From Deinandra increscens subsp. villosa (taxonomy: Eukaryota; Streptophyta; Magnoliopsida; Asterales; Asteraceae), in NCBI GenBank assembly GCA_039602395.1, contig JBCNJP010000007.1:119632957-119696956 (forward strand): a stretch of DNA of 64,000 bases, given 5' to 3'. Both the position numbers and the translations under genes were made by a program. Positions 11,373 to 22,436 of this stretch are shown piece by piece. The stretch's first letter is position 1; every line of letters starts with the position of its first letter. The notes beneath the pieces were generated by a model. The model saw only the letters and a list, made by a program, of their open reading frames with translations. It did not search any database and was not told where the DNA came from.

Positions 11373-11949
11373 TAGGGGTGTTCAAAAATATCTGAATCCG
11401 AATCCGAATCTGAAATATCCGAAATATCCGAAGTCAAAATATCCGAAAATTCGGATATCCGAATTTTCGGATATCCGAAATTCGGATATCCGAATTTTCG
11501 GAGTCGGATTCGGATATTGATTTTAAACATTTTCGGATATTCGGATATCCGAAAACTATCCGAAATATATATTTTTTAAAATATAAAATTATATATATTA
11601 TTTAGTTTACCGTACTTTAACTAAAGAAACCTTAAATCTAAAGTTCTAAACTCTGATGTTCACTCTCTTTGCCTCTTTGGATCCCGTTGTCCTTCAAATC
11701 TCGACCCTCACTGGCTCATTGTCTTACACCGTCGATTTGTAGTTTGCTATCGAGCTTGTTGCACACGGATTCGAGCTTCAAAATCGAGACATTTTTTATT
11801 TTTTGTTTGTATTTGACTATTTAATGTACTTGTATTAGACTATTTGCTCATTTAGATGTTTATCACTAGTAATTTTAGAGATTGAATGTGTTTTTTTTTA
11901 CTTTTTTTTTGTTTTGAAAATTTCGGATATCCGGTTTTGAACACCCCTA
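11373..11949. mobile_element. hAT-type MITE rich in CGGATATCCGAA
   Basis: Ends TAGGGGTGTTCAAAAA and TTTTGAACACCCCTA are perfect inverses. Flanks GTTTTTAT (11365-11372) and GTTTTTAA (11950-11957) match at 7 of 8 bases, fitting the 8-bp hAT duplication. The left third is packed with self-complementary CGGATATCCG words and can fold into strong hairpins. No transposase. The sister element at 59090-59810 has the same plan. Confidence 0.8.
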
Positions 11950-12179
11950 GTTTTTAACAGTTATAATATTTTCTATTTGTTTGAGGGCTTGTTTGTGATT
12001 TTATTATAGATAAAGGATTAAAAGTGTAAATAACTAGCTAGCACAATGTTAGTTAGAGTTCGGTAATAAAACGAGCAACCCTAATTGATTTTGGGGTTAT
12101 GTTGTGATTTGAACAATTTCACTCTCTTGTTCTATGCTCAATTCATAGCTACTAGTAAAATGACCCGCTTCTTTGTTCA

Positions 12180-12535
12180 TTTGAAGTTTCATTTAGCAGG
12201 GTTCATTTGAAGTTTCATTTAGGGGGGTGCGTTTAATTATTAAAAACGATATTTTTTGTTCATTTGAAGTTTCATTTGAAGTAGCAATAGCTGGATTAGT
12301 TGGATGATAGCTGGATAATTGGGACTGTTTAAAACAAAAAGAGTTTGTGATGGAAGAAAAAAGTTTACGGTGAGTGGCGTATTACTTTTTTTTACATGCG
12401 ATAGGTTCCATCTTATATTTTCTTATAGAGTTCAACGGTAAAGCATACTCTTTAGTGTCTAGAGTGTTACCTTTGTAAATTAGTAACACTAATTTAAAAT
12501 GTATTAGCATACTCCTTAGTGTCTAGAGTCTCTGT
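12180..12535. repeat. Short direct repeats in intergenic DNA
   Basis: TTCATTTGAAGTTTCATTT occurs three times between about 12176 and 12280. GCATACTC(T/C)TTAGTGTCTAGAG occurs near 12438 and again near 12507. No coding potential seen. The rest of 11958-13634 holds no gene I can support. Confidence 0.5.
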
Positions 12536-13634
12536 TTCCATCAGAGGTACCCAAGACTTGGGAGAGCGAAGCAAAAAATAACAAATAAAAGATCAACACA
12601 ATCTCCAACTCAAATTCGTTTTTGAACGAAATTTCATTCCCATAATTTATCATATCTATATCTATAGTTTATTATGGATCTTATTTTTTGATAATTTATC
12701 TCATACAACCGACAATCATTAAAACGACGTAGCTACACCCCAAATGCACTCCAATTTTCTTGTTCTTCGACCGATGCTTCCAAAGGGTAGTGTGTCGCCT
12801 TCTGGTGGTCAATCTTCTGATTACCCTATTTCGTCACCCACTGGACTCTCCTCTTTGGCTGAAATTAAAAATAGAAAAGGGGAAAGGTCAGTGATGAAAC
12901 GCTAAGAACAACATCGATAAAATCAAATGAAACAAAAAATTGCCCACAGAGAAGTTCACAGATCATCAACAAAAGTAAAGAAAATCAGAAACTCGCTTAG
13001 AGCAGACCATTGAAGAAGTGAAGAAGATGAATGATAACTGAAACACCGACACGGTAAAGAGATTTAAAGTGGTGCTTTTTGATGGAAACACAATTTGTGA
13101 ACATATTTTCCCATTGTTAACCTCCGATTTGTACCTGCATGTTACAAATCTGAGATGATAATGATGACATGATGGTCTTAGTAGAGAGAGAGCAACACAA
13201 AAATACAATTAGAATAAATACGAAATAGAAATTAAGCTCATCTGGAGGTAGATCTGTGGCGAATTGATGAAGCAAATATAGATTATCTTGAAGGAGAACA
13301 ACGTCTCAGGCGAAGGAATTAATTTCTCTAAAGGAGCAGGAAGCGCTATGGTGTTTGTTACACTGAAAGCCAACCAAGATTGTGAGTTTATGTTCTACCG
13401 GAACTTAGCGCCGATATATTTTTGAGTCCTGATGAACTCAACCCCAGGTTGTTAGATGTGTATGTATTTTGAGTGAGAGCAGCTCATTAGAGAGAGAAAG
13501 AGGATAGCAGCTCTCTTTAGAGAGAGAGAGAGATAGGAGAGCCTTTTGGTGTAAAGCATTCTGCTATGGGGCTGTGGATTTCATTTTCAATGCATACAAA
13601 AGAAAGTTGTCAACATAATACGTGTCAGCGGAAG

Positions 13635-13843
13635 CACTGGCGCAGCTTCATTAGGGCCGGGGGGGGGGGGCGACCGCCCCCCCCCCCTCGGTTTTTCCGT
13701 CCGTAACTACCTATTTTCTCGATTTTATGTTAAAAAAATTGTATTTGTGGAGTATCGCCCCCTCGGGATGTATTGATTATCACCCCATCGGTCGATCTTT
13801 TGATCCCCGCCCCCTCGAAGATCTCTCTCAAGCTCCGCCACTG
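13635..13843. mobile_element. hAT MITE (209 bp) with G/C homopolymer stem
   Basis: Termini CACTGGCGCAGCTTCA and its inverse TCAAGCTCCGCCACTG (two mismatches) are flanked by a perfect 8-bp duplication, AGCGGAAG, at 13627-13634 and 13844-13851. This is a standard hAT signature, and CAGTGGCGGAGC-type ends are common in plants. Near the left end a G run and a C run face each other (13663-13687) as a potential stem. Confidence 0.88.
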
Positions 13844-13905
13844 AGCGGAAGACATGTTATAAGAGAAACGTGTCAGGAGCAAGAGAAACGTGTCAGCAGG
13901 AGAGT

Positions 13906-13966
13906 TCACTCTCTCTCTCTTATGAGTATTTTGAGGTTAACTCTCTCTCTCTTATGAGTATTTTGA
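13906..13966. repeat. Tandem duplication with CT microsatellite
   Basis: The unit CTCTCTCTCTTATGAGTATT followed by TTGA is present twice in tandem (about 30 bp each). Confidence 0.6.
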
Positions 13967-14524
13967 AAAGTAAATATAGATAAAAAAAAGGGGATATATG
14001 TTGGCTGGCACTACCCGAAAGCACATGTGGAGAGCATATAAGTAGAAAATCCAATAAAAACTCTCCAGAGATACATGTTTTGTAGCCATTCAAAAAAAAA
14101 CATTTGGCAAAAATAGTTTAAATCTAGTGTGCAGCTCGGCATACTGATTTGATAATAAATAAATTTTTCTTATATTATTTATTATATTATATTTGTAGAA
14201 TTCGTACATATTATATAGGAATCTGTTTTTTTTCGATTTTACATTGCTTTTTACGTATAAACTATTTAAAATATTTATTATATATTATTACATTTATAAT
14301 TACTATTTAATTTATTTAATTTAAAATATATTAATCTCGTCTCATAAAATTTTACATGATTTTAGCACCTCTAAAGTGGCGTTTGGTTCGTGGAATTCAA
14401 TGGAATTCGAATTACAATGTTTTCCTTTAAAAAGTTGTGCTTAGTTGGGTTATGGACAAGTTTAAATTGGAATGAATTCTTTTAATCAATGGAATTTAAG
14501 GTCATGTAACTTTCCTTCAACAAA

Positions 14525-14895
14525 GTGAAGCTTCAATTACTTTCAAGATCGAGCCGGATCAAATACGAAATATTTTTAAATACCATTTCGCGTTTGTTAA
14601 TGGTGCACCTCCATTTACGAAAGCGGAATTGATACAGAAGTAGCAGTTGCAACTAATGCTACACGGAGGGCATTAATATAGTGTTGTGTGAACATGGTTT
14701 GAGTGCAGTACTAACCAGTCGAGCATTCTCTTAAAGAATAAGTTTAAGTTCGAATATTGAGAAGCATATTTCATTCATTGTTTCAATTTCTTCAACTTAC
14801 TCTTACTATGCTTATATCATTTGAAAAATACCACTAATTAAATGAAGCAAATTTTGACCCATTTATATTAATTGGGTTGTGTTTTGATGGGATAT
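14525..14895. repeat. Local repeat, right-end module X (copy S1)
   Basis: Shares TTTCAAGATCGAGCC, ATACGAAATATTTTTAAATA, GAACATGGTTTGAGTGCAGT, GTCGAGCATTCTC and GGGTTGTGTTTTGATGGGAT with copies at 23680-24019, 58020-58195, 60000-60376 and 62760-63126. It holds a short frame (14533-14643; FKIEPDQIR...KAELIQK-stop) conserved among copies. The module is cut at GATAT by a solo LTR. The sequence just left (14375-14524, GGCGTTTGGTTCGTGG) looks like one end of a truncated MITE. Confidence 0.75.
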
Positions 14896-14986
14896 TGATG
14901 ACCTGTCGTTAGGGTCATACAAAACATTGTTAAGCTAGATAGCTAGGGTAAGTCAGATATTGTATCCATGAGGAGCATGTGATTAG

Positions 14987-15310
14987 TGTTGAAGTTAAAA
15001 GTTAATTGTTGGTTAACTTCTAAAGAAAAAGTTGAAGTAATTTTAATATTACTGCAGGGGGTTAAATGTCATTTTGGAAAATATAAAAATGTGACCGTTA
15101 AAAGTTTTGGGTGTTAGTTGAATGGATGCTGAAAGATGGAGGGGTCAGAGTGTAAATAGTTTGTTTTAGGTTGTTAGCGATTTCTGGTATAATAACACAG
15201 CTCGAAGCTGATTAGTAGTAATCTTTCCAAAATTATTCTTTGTTATGTAATCTCAATCAATAAGAATCTCCTAATTTCCTTGTTCTAATCGATCTTGATT
15301 ATCAATTTGA
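14987..15310 (+). repeat. 5' LTR of Copia-2
   Basis: 324 bp, starting TGTTGAAGTTAAAAG. A TATA-like TGGTATAATAACAC lies at about 15187 and AATCAATAAGAATC further on could serve polyadenylation. The end is placed at TTTGA by the ATTAG duplication and by the AT-TGG spacing to the primer site. Confidence 0.93.
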
Positions 15311-15312
15311 AT

Positions 15313-15324
15313 TGGTATCAGAGC
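15313..15324 (+). other. Primer-binding site of Copia-2
   Basis: TGGTATCAGAGC, two bases past the LTR, complementary to the 3' end of initiator tRNA-Met. Confidence 0.92.
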
Positions 15325-15499
15325 AACCAGGAGATTTCTCGTTCTTGATATGATTCCATCTCGTTTTGAGTTTTACATTCTTCGTAAAAATTGATTGGGG
15401 ATCTCTGATCCTTTCCGTTTCAATTTCAAAATTCATCGGTTGTTGAATTCACCACGTCGATCTCCGGTCAGTTCTCCGAGAAGAATTCGATCTCAAGAT

Positions 15500-18400
15500 A
15501 TGGCAGGAGGAGGTGGAGTAAACGCGAATCGTGTTGTTCAAGAGAAATTCACCACGATTCCATTACAGTGTCCGATGCTAACCTCCACGAATTACACAAT
15601 CTGGGCTGTAAAGATGAAGGCAATCTTCATGGTTCATGGTTTGTGGGAGGTTATTGATGTAGCAGAAGGGGCAGAAGTAGATGAAAAGAAGAATGGGGCT
15701 GCAATTGCATATATCTTCCAGTCTCTGCCTGAAGATTTGATTCTGCAGGTAGCAAGTTTGGAAACTGCAAAAGGCATCTGGGATTCAATCAAAACCAGGT
15801 TCATTGGGGTTGATCGAGTGAAGAAGGCCAGACTTCAAACTCTAAGGAATGAGTTTGAAGGGCTGAAGATGAAAGAAACTGAGTGTATTGATGATTTTGC
15901 AGGAAGGATAAGTGCACTAGCATCAAATTCAGCAGGACTAGGTGAAGCCATCAAGGAGTCAACTCTAGTAAGAAAACTGTTAGACTCAGTTCCAGAAAGA
16001 TTCATACAAATTGTGGCTTCTATAGAACAATTTGTGGATCTTGAGACTGCCTTATTTCAAGAAATTATAGGCAGGTTAAAGGCATTTGAAGAGAGAACTG
16101 GGATGAAGCAGAAATCAACACAAGGAAAGGAAGAACAGTTGTTGATGACATATACTCAGTGGCAGTCAAAGCATAAGGAATCCAAAGGCAAGAACAGTTG
16201 GGAAAAGAACAAGGGTGATAAAGGGAGTCAAGAAAGGAATAAGAATAGTCAAAAAGGAAAGGGAACTAGCAGTAAGAATTCAGGGGCAAAACAGTCTTTT
16301 CAGAAACCAAAGAAGGATAAGTCTCATATCAAATGTTTTAAGTGTGATGAATATGGCCATTATGCTAGTGAGTGTGCTAAGTCCAATGGAAAAGTACAAG
16401 AAGCCTTGTTGACAAAGACTGAGGATGAAGAACCAGTTCTACTAATGGTCTCACAGGAGCAACAGTCAAAGGAGTATGTGTACTTGAATGAGTCAAAGGT
16501 AATCCCTGAAAATCTCACTTCAGAAAGTGATCAAGAAGGTATTTGGTATTTAGACAATGGGGCATCCAATCACATGACAGGTAACTCTCATTATTTTTCT
16601 GATTTAAACAAAAGTGTTAATGGGAATGTAACCTTTGGGGATGGGTCAAAGGTTAACATAGAGGGCAGGGGCTCCATTATACTTGAGGGAAAAAATCAGA
16701 AGCAAAGAGTGTTAACAAATGTGTATTTTATACCCCATTTAAAATCAAATATAATAAGTTTGGGACAAATCACTGAGAGTGGTTGTGAGGTAGTAATGAG
16801 AGGGGATTATCTTTGGTTGTATGAAAGGGATGGGATCCTATTACTGAGGGTAAAAAGGTCTTTAAATAGACTATATAAGGTCAAGTTGGGTATAGGTTCA
16901 TCTGCTTGTTTTTTAAACAATATAAAAGATGATACATGGCTGTGGCATGGGAGGTTGGGACATGTAAATTTTAAAACCTTAGAACAAATGTCAAAATCAG
17001 ATTGTGTATATGGGTTGCCAGTACTAACACATAATGCAAAGTTGTGTGAGGCTTGTTTAGCAGGTAAACAGGTAAGGAACTCATTTCCAAAAGAATCATT
17101 GTATAGGTCAAAATTACCTCTTGAAATGGTTTCTATAGACCTATGTGGACCTATATCACCTACTACAGACAATGGCAATAAGTATTTTATGCTGGTGGTA
17201 GATGATTTTACTAGGTATATGTGGGTTTATATGATGAGTAGTAAGGATCAAGCTTTTAGTGTATTTCAGAAGTTTAAAGAAAGTGCAGAAGGGCAGTTTG
17301 GTCATAAAGTGAAAAGCTTGAGATCTGACAGGGGGGGTGAATTTACCTCAAAGGAATTCAATGATTTTTGTAATAGGAATGGCATAGTGAGGTTGTTAAC
17401 TGCTCCATATTCTCCCCAACAAAATGGAGCAGTTGAAAGAAGGAATAGGACCATTTTGGATATGACAAGAAGCATGTTAAAAGCCATGAAAATACCAGAT
17501 AAGTATTGGGCAGAAGGAGTTAGACATTCTGTCTATCTTCTTAATAGGATTCCAACCAGGTCATTAGATAATGAAACTCCTTATAAAATGCTGAAAAACA
17601 GGAAGCCTAATATTCAGCATCTAAGGGTGTTTGGATGTATAGGCTATGTGAAGGATACACAACCAAATTTGAAGAAACTTGAGAACAGAAGTAATCAGAT
17701 GGTTTACTTAGGAACTCAAGAAGGGTCAAAAGCCTATAGGATGCTGGATGTGGTTAGGCAAAAGATTGTGGTCAGCAGGGATGTGAGGTTTGATGAGAGT
17801 AGAAGTTGGGATTGGAAGATGAACTCAGATAAAGGAAAAGAAAAGGTGACAACTTGGGATACTTGGGAAGTAGATGACAATGCAGAAGGAGAAGAGCAGG
17901 AGTTTTTAGATGATAGTGAAGATGGTGAAGAGAATCATCAGTTTCATGAAGAACATCAAGGTCACTCAGGTCAATCTAGTTCAGAAAGTATATCTCAAGT
18001 AAGGAGGTCTGGCAGGGTGTCTAGGTTACCTACAAGGTTGGATGATTATGTGATAGACAAGAGAGTGAATCTTGGGAGACAGGAACAACTGGAAATGGTT
18101 GAGTTGCTTCTTGCTCAGGAAGAGGAGCCAGTGACTTTTAAGGAGGCAAGTAAAGTGGCTTGTTGGAAGTCTGCTATGAAGGAAGAATTAAAGGCCATAG
18201 AAAGAAATAACACATGGGTTTTATCTGAAGTTCCAGAAAATTGTAAACCCATTGGGTTAAAATGGATTTTTAAAATCAAGAAGGATGCTAAAGGGAACAT
18301 AATCAAATATAAAGCAAGGTTGGTTGCCAAAGGGTATGTGCAACAATATGGAATAGATTATGAGGAGGCTTTTGCACCAGTAGCAAGAATAGAAACTGTT

Positions 18401-19657
18401 AGATTAATTTTAGCTCATGCAGCTAAAATGAATTGGGTAGTTTTCCATTTAGATGTCAAAGCTGCATTTCTTCATGGGGAGTTAAAGGAAACTGTATATG
18501 TACAACAACCAGAGGGTTTTGTGAAAAAGGGTTCAGAACACAAGGCTTATAGGTTGGTTAAAGCACTATATGGTTTGAAACAGGCTCCAAGAGCTTGGAA
18601 CACTCGGTTGGATGAAGTTCTTAAGGAGATTGGTTTTAGAAGATGTCAACATGAATCTGCTGTATATACCAAGGTTAAAAATGATTCTATTTTAATTATT
18701 GGTGTATATGTTGATGATTTAATTGTGACAGGTAGCCATTCAGCTGAAGTGAAGGAGTTCAAACTGCAAATGGAGAAAAGGTTTGATATGACTGATTTAG
18801 GTGTATTATGCTATTATCTTGGTCTTGAAGTTTTGCAGGATAAGGAGGCTATATACATAAATCAAAAGGCTTATGCAGAGAAGGTGATAAAACTAGCAGG
18901 TTTGGAAGGATGCAATGAGACAAGGGTACCAATGGAACCAGGGTTGAGGCTGCTAAAGGATGAAGGTGGAGCAGAAGTGGATGCTACTTTGTATAGAAGA
19001 TTGGTGGGTTCTTTGAGATATTTAACTCAATCAAGGCCAGACATTAGCTATGCAGTTGGAATAGTTTGCAGGTTTATGCAACTTCCAAGAGAAGATCATA
19101 TGAAAGCAGTAAAGCACTTGATTAGATATGTGAAAGGAACAACTGAGTATGGGTTGTGCTATAAGAAGGGTAATATGGGAAATTTAGTGGGTTATAGTGA
19201 CAGCAATCATATGATGAATAATGATGATGGGAAGAGTACAGCAGGAAATGTTTTCTACTACAATAACTCAATAATTTCATGGTATTCCCAGAAACAGAAA
19301 ACTGTGGCACTATCTAGTTGTGAGGCAGAGTTTATGGCAGCAACTAGTGCTGCTTGTCAAGCTGTTTGGTTATCTGGGTTGTTGGAGGAAATAACTGGGC
19401 AGAAACATGAAGGTGTAGTGATCTATGTGGATAATAAATCAGCTATATCTCTCATGAAGAATCCAGTATTTCATGGGAGATCAAAGCATATCCATCTTAG
19501 ATTTCACTATATAAGGGAATGTATTGAAAGAGGGCAAATCAAGGTGCAATTCATTGGAAGTAATCAGCAAAAGGCTGATATTTTAACTAAAGCTTTGCCA
19601 AGAGTTAGATTTGCTGAAATGAGACTGCAGCTAGGAGTTGCAGAATATCAGAAATGA
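15500..19657 (+). CDS. Copia-2 Gag-Pol polyprotein (intact, 1385 aa)
   Basis: Encodes capsid, protease, integrase, reverse transcriptase and RNase H for cytoplasmic particle assembly, reverse transcription and nuclear integration. I chose ATG 15500 (MAGGGGVNANRVV); the open frame extends upstream to about 15395 but without an ATG. Visible in order: UBN2-type gag (about 25-230), lysine-rich linker, zinc knuckle CFKCDEYGHYASEC (279-292), protease with D352-N-G (DNGASNHMTG, an accepted variant of DSG), GAG-pre-integrase WHGRLGH, integrase D547, D610 and E646 (exact D-35-E), reverse transcriptase with LDVKAAFLHG and YVDD (1070-1073), and RNase H with D1234, E1275 and D1311. Length is normal for plant Copia and no frameshift or stop is seen. 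Lineage may be Ivana/Oryco-like (weak inference). A short upstream ORF starts near 15350 in the leader. Confidence 0.96.
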   Translation: MAGGGGVNANRVVQEKFTTIPLQCPMLTSTNYTIWAVKMKAIFMVHGLWEVIDVAEGAEVDEKKNGAAIAYIFQSLPEDLILQVASLETAKGIWDSIKTRFIGVDRVKKARLQTLRNEFEGLKMKETECIDDFAGRISALASNSAGLGEAIKESTLVRKLLDSVPERFIQIVASIEQFVDLETALFQEIIGRLKAFEERTGMKQKSTQGKEEQLLMTYTQWQSKHKESKGKNSWEKNKGDKGSQERNKNSQKGKGTSSKNSGAKQSFQKPKKDKSHIKCFKCDEYGHYASECAKSNGKVQEALLTKTEDEEPVLLMVSQEQQSKEYVYLNESKVIPENLTSESDQEGIWYLDNGASNHMTGNSHYFSDLNKSVNGNVTFGDGSKVNIEGRGSIILEGKNQKQRVLTNVYFIPHLKSNIISLGQITESGCEVVMRGDYLWLYERDGILLLRVKRSLNRLYKVKLGIGSSACFLNNIKDDTWLWHGRLGHVNFKTLEQMSKSDCVYGLPVLTHNAKLCEACLAGKQVRNSFPKESLYRSKLPLEMVSIDLCGPISPTTDNGNKYFMLVVDDFTRYMWVYMMSSKDQAFSVFQKFKESAEGQFGHKVKSLRSDRGGEFTSKEFNDFCNRNGIVRLLTAPYSPQQNGAVERRNRTILDMTRSMLKAMKIPDKYWAEGVRHSVYLLNRIPTRSLDNETPYKMLKNRKPNIQHLRVFGCIGYVKDTQPNLKKLENRSNQMVYLGTQEGSKAYRMLDVVRQKIVVSRDVRFDESRSWDWKMNSDKGKEKVTTWDTWEVDDNAEGEEQEFLDDSEDGEENHQFHEEHQGHSGQSSSESISQVRRSGRVSRLPTRLDDYVIDKRVNLGRQEQLEMVELLLAQEEEPVTFKEASKVACWKSAMKEELKAIERNNTWVLSEVPENCKPIGLKWIFKIKKDAKGNIIKYKARLVAKGYVQQYGIDYEEAFAPVARIETVRLILAHAAKMNWVVFHLDVKAAFLHGELKETVYVQQPEGFVKKGSEHKAYRLVKALYGLKQAPRAWNTRLDEVLKEIGFRRCQHESAVYTKVKNDSILIIGVYVDDLIVTGSHSAEVKEFKLQMEKRFDMTDLGVLCYYLGLEVLQDKEAIYINQKAYAEKVIKLAGLEGCNETRVPMEPGLRLLKDEGGAEVDATLYRRLVGSLRYLTQSRPDISYAVGIVCRFMQLPREDHMKAVKHLIRYVKGTTEYGLCYKKGNMGNLVGYSDSNHMMNNDDGKSTAGNVFYYNNSIISWYSQKQKTVALSSCEAEFMAATSAACQAVWLSGLLEEITGQKHEGVVIYVDNKSAISLMKNPVFHGRSKHIHLRFHYIRECIERGQIKVQFIGSNQQKADILTKALPRVRFAEMRLQLGVAEYQK

Positions 19658-19823
19658 AAATTAAGAAATTGGGTTACAAGATTGACTTGAAATGGTAGCA
19701 AATGATCACACCAGTATGTTCAAATCCATTGGATCAATGGCATGCGGTGTTAATGAGAGTTTGGTGCTATTAAAGTTAGAATCTTGAACCATGATCAAGG
19801 AATATTAAAATTAGGGGGGAGAT

Positions 19824-20147
19824 TGTTGAAGTTAAAAGTTAATTGTTGGTTAACTTCTAAAGAAAAAGTTGAAGTAATTTTAATATTACTGCAGGGGGTT
19901 AAATGTCATTTTGGAAAATATAAAAATGTGACCGTTAAAAGTTTCGGGTGTTAGTTGAATGGATGCTGAAAGATGGAGGGGTCAGAGTGTAAATAGTTTG
20001 TTTTAGGTTGTTAGCGATTTCTGGTATAATAACACAGCTCGAAGCTGATTAGTAGTAATCTTTCCAAAATTATTCTTTGTTATGTAATCTCAATCAATAA
20101 GAATCTCCTAATTTCCTTGTTCTAATCGATCTTGATTATCAATTTGA
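19824..20147 (+). repeat. 3' LTR of Copia-2
   Basis: 324 bp, one base different from the 5' LTR by eye. Preceded by the polypurine tract TTAGGGGGGAGAT; followed by ATTAG. Confidence 0.93.
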
Positions 20148-20853
20148 ATTAGTGTTATATATTTTATTTGATTATTTAATTAAATTAAACTAGATTAAAC
20201 TAAAAAGTGTAAAAGTTGATTTTGTTTTTTAATAGAAAATAATAACGAGAATAGCACTGAATAAAGATATGATCACACCTAGGGTTCAGGTTCACAAAAT
20301 CTTAATTGTTCTCAACTGCTTAACTAGGACGTCCTTAAAGGGGACGGTGCGAAGGATTAGCATGTGATAACCCGAGTTCTAACTTAAGTGGTTATAACAT
20401 GCGAGTCACCGGATTCATTCATAATTAATGGTTGTGACGTGTGAACCTTTTACAAAAACTAATCCAGACTTGATTTACCCACTAAACCAATCCTAGAATA
20501 CTTAAACAATCAGTAACAATCAAGAAATTAAAAGAACCCTACACCCGGATATTGTTGTAGATTATGGGTATTGGTATCCTGATAGCAATCGAAGTCGTGA
20601 TGAAAACACTTTCAGAACGATTAATTGGAGTGTATACCAATTAATGCTCGGATAAAATCGAAAGATTCAAAGGTTATGAGAGTTTTTGTTTGCAGAGAGA
20701 ACAGGGGATGTTTTGATCTTGCGTCTCTTGAGAAAACCGAATTCAATTCGTATTTATCTCAATTTCAGTTTTTAGGCCCAGTAACTGCTTTGCAGTTATT
20801 TGGTTTTATCTGGAAAACCGACTTTAAATGCGTGACATAATTTATATGTCACA

Positions 20854-20915
20854 GGGGCTGCCGCCCCTTGGACCCCGCTTCTCTCGGGGGCGCGCCCCCG
20901 AACCCCCGTTAGTCT
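20854..20915. other. GC-rich hairpin
   Basis: GGGGCTGCCGCCCC and CGGGGGCGCGCCCCCG are two adjacent perfect or near-perfect inverted repeats in otherwise AT-rich sequence near the right end of the 14896-20989 solo LTR. Similar GGGGGCAGCGCCCCCG occurs at about 22507 inside a MITE. Confidence 0.6.
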
Positions 20916-20994
20916 AGTCAATATGCAAATACGCGTCGACTCATATTTACATATTAAACTTAATCTCTTTTACACTAAAAATACCAACAGATAT

Positions 20995-22428
20995 GACCAC
21001 AATAATATTTAGCAAATCATAATAATGAAGAAATCAAACATTGTCACTATATAACTCTTCATTAAAACTAGTCAACCAAATACTCAATCTCTGATACAAA
21101 TTAAAATATGAACACAATAAAAAAGAAATCACCCATCGTTCACAGCAATAAAAATCCCGTTTTATTCATTGGAATTTGTGCCCACCAGCCAAGGAGGTTG
21201 CTGCTCCTGATGCGCCAAAACCTCCTGCCGTCCACGAACCGAATGTCGATCTCCTTATAATTCCTCCTGCTTCTCACGTTTTTTTTCTTTCAACCAATGT
21301 GCAATCCAAGTGGGCCTTTGAGCCCATTTTGAATTCCTTCTTTTTCTCTGTAGTTAACGAGAGCACAAATCAACATATATCTATTTATTTTTCAAATACT
21401 TAATGTCAAAACAAATAAAATAAATATACATACACATGGTTATGGAGCTGACTCGTTAATATGTTATGACTCGGGTTCAACATAATAATAACAACTAATT
21501 TAGCTTATTTTCGTCACATGCTACTAATTACTAAAACTGATTTAATCAACATATTTTGAGTTCGCACTGGTATATTTTTAATATAATTAGGACCAAATAG
21601 AGTGTGTCTAGGTACCATACATCACATTTTCCAACTTAAACATTTTCGTCTCGAAAAAAGGATGCAATAGAATCATAATTAGCAAGCCAATCTTAACGCA
21701 ATTCATTTCAAACAGGAACTAGGAACTGTGATTGCCAATATATTTGATCCGCTTTAAACTCAACCCGTCTAATCACACCAAACTGCATTGTGCTTAATAT
21801 TGTACAAAGTTACCAGCATGTTTAATCGTCTCCACACCCAAGCATACATAGCAAAACCTACCCAACCTCATGGTTTCTTGAGGATTCACTAACCTACAAC
21901 TTGAGAAGACCAACTACCATTATGACACAATAGGGATTAAGTCCTTTTATTTGCCCTTCTACGTGATATCCGGGACTTACTTCCCATTATTTTCTCAGTA
22001 TACTTTTTTCTTCTTTTTTCTTTCTTTTCTTTTTTTTTCTTTTTTGTTATTATTTTAACTTTTTTTTTCATTTTTTTTCAAATATAGAACTACCAATTTT
22101 ATTAAGTCGTGGTGTCATAAGAGCAGAAGCATGGTGTGTGAGAAATGAATACTGGGTACAAATACCACTCGCAATCCGTTTTTGCTGGGACTCAGTTTTT
22201 AAAACCATGCATATCAGGATGAAAAACTAAACACATATATTCAATTAAGATCACTGCACGTACATTGGTGTTCATAAGTTTAGGTCGAGCCTACCAACAT
22301 ATCACAAGTTAGATGCATTTTCCGCCCTAGAAATCCACTTCATGTATAAGCATCAACCTACCAATTTTTCTATCATTTTCCATATATGCAAAAACTCTTA
22401 TTCAGGACGTTAATCTGTTTTTAGCACC
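20995..22428. other. Intergenic sequence, no gene supported
   Basis: AT-rich, with only short unrelated frames (for example 21176-21403 on plus, no ATG-supported domain). A long pyrimidine tract lies at 22005-22080. I see no LTR, splice-site series or protein motif here. Confidence 0.5.
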
Positions 22429-22436
22429 AATCACAC

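Larger units (their letters stand above)
14987..20147 (+). mobile_element. Young, apparently intact Ty1/copia (Copia-2)
   Basis: Two 324-bp LTRs (14987-15310, 19824-20147) differ by a single base by eye (T/C in AAAGTTT(T/C)GGGTG). A perfect 5-bp duplication ATTAG flanks the element (14982-14986, 20148-20152). It has a tRNA-iMet primer site, a polypurine tract (TTAGGGGGGAGAT, 19811-19823) and one uninterrupted polyprotein frame. All parts needed for autonomous movement are visible. The LTR 3' end is TTTGA rather than the usual CA, in both copies. A recent insertion is certain; present activity is inference. Confidence 0.95.
14896..20989. mobile_element. Solo LTR (about 0.93 kb) split by Copia-2
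   Basis: Left end TGATGACCTG and right end TACCAACA (TG...CA type) are flanked by a perfect 5-bp duplication GATAT (14891-14895, 20990-20994). Subtracting Copia-2 and one of its target copies leaves about 928 bp without coding sequence. It includes a GC-rich hairpin at 20854-20915. A solo LTR formed by recombination between the LTRs of a lost element is the simplest explanation. Confidence 0.7.

Noticed and set aside
12966..13208. 80-codon minus-strand frame
   Set aside because: No motif, no splice or promoter context; chance frame in AT-rich DNA.
15395..15499. N-terminal extension of the Copia-2 polyprotein
   Set aside because: The frame is open but has no ATG until 15500; the extension begins at TTG and is LTR-proximal leader.
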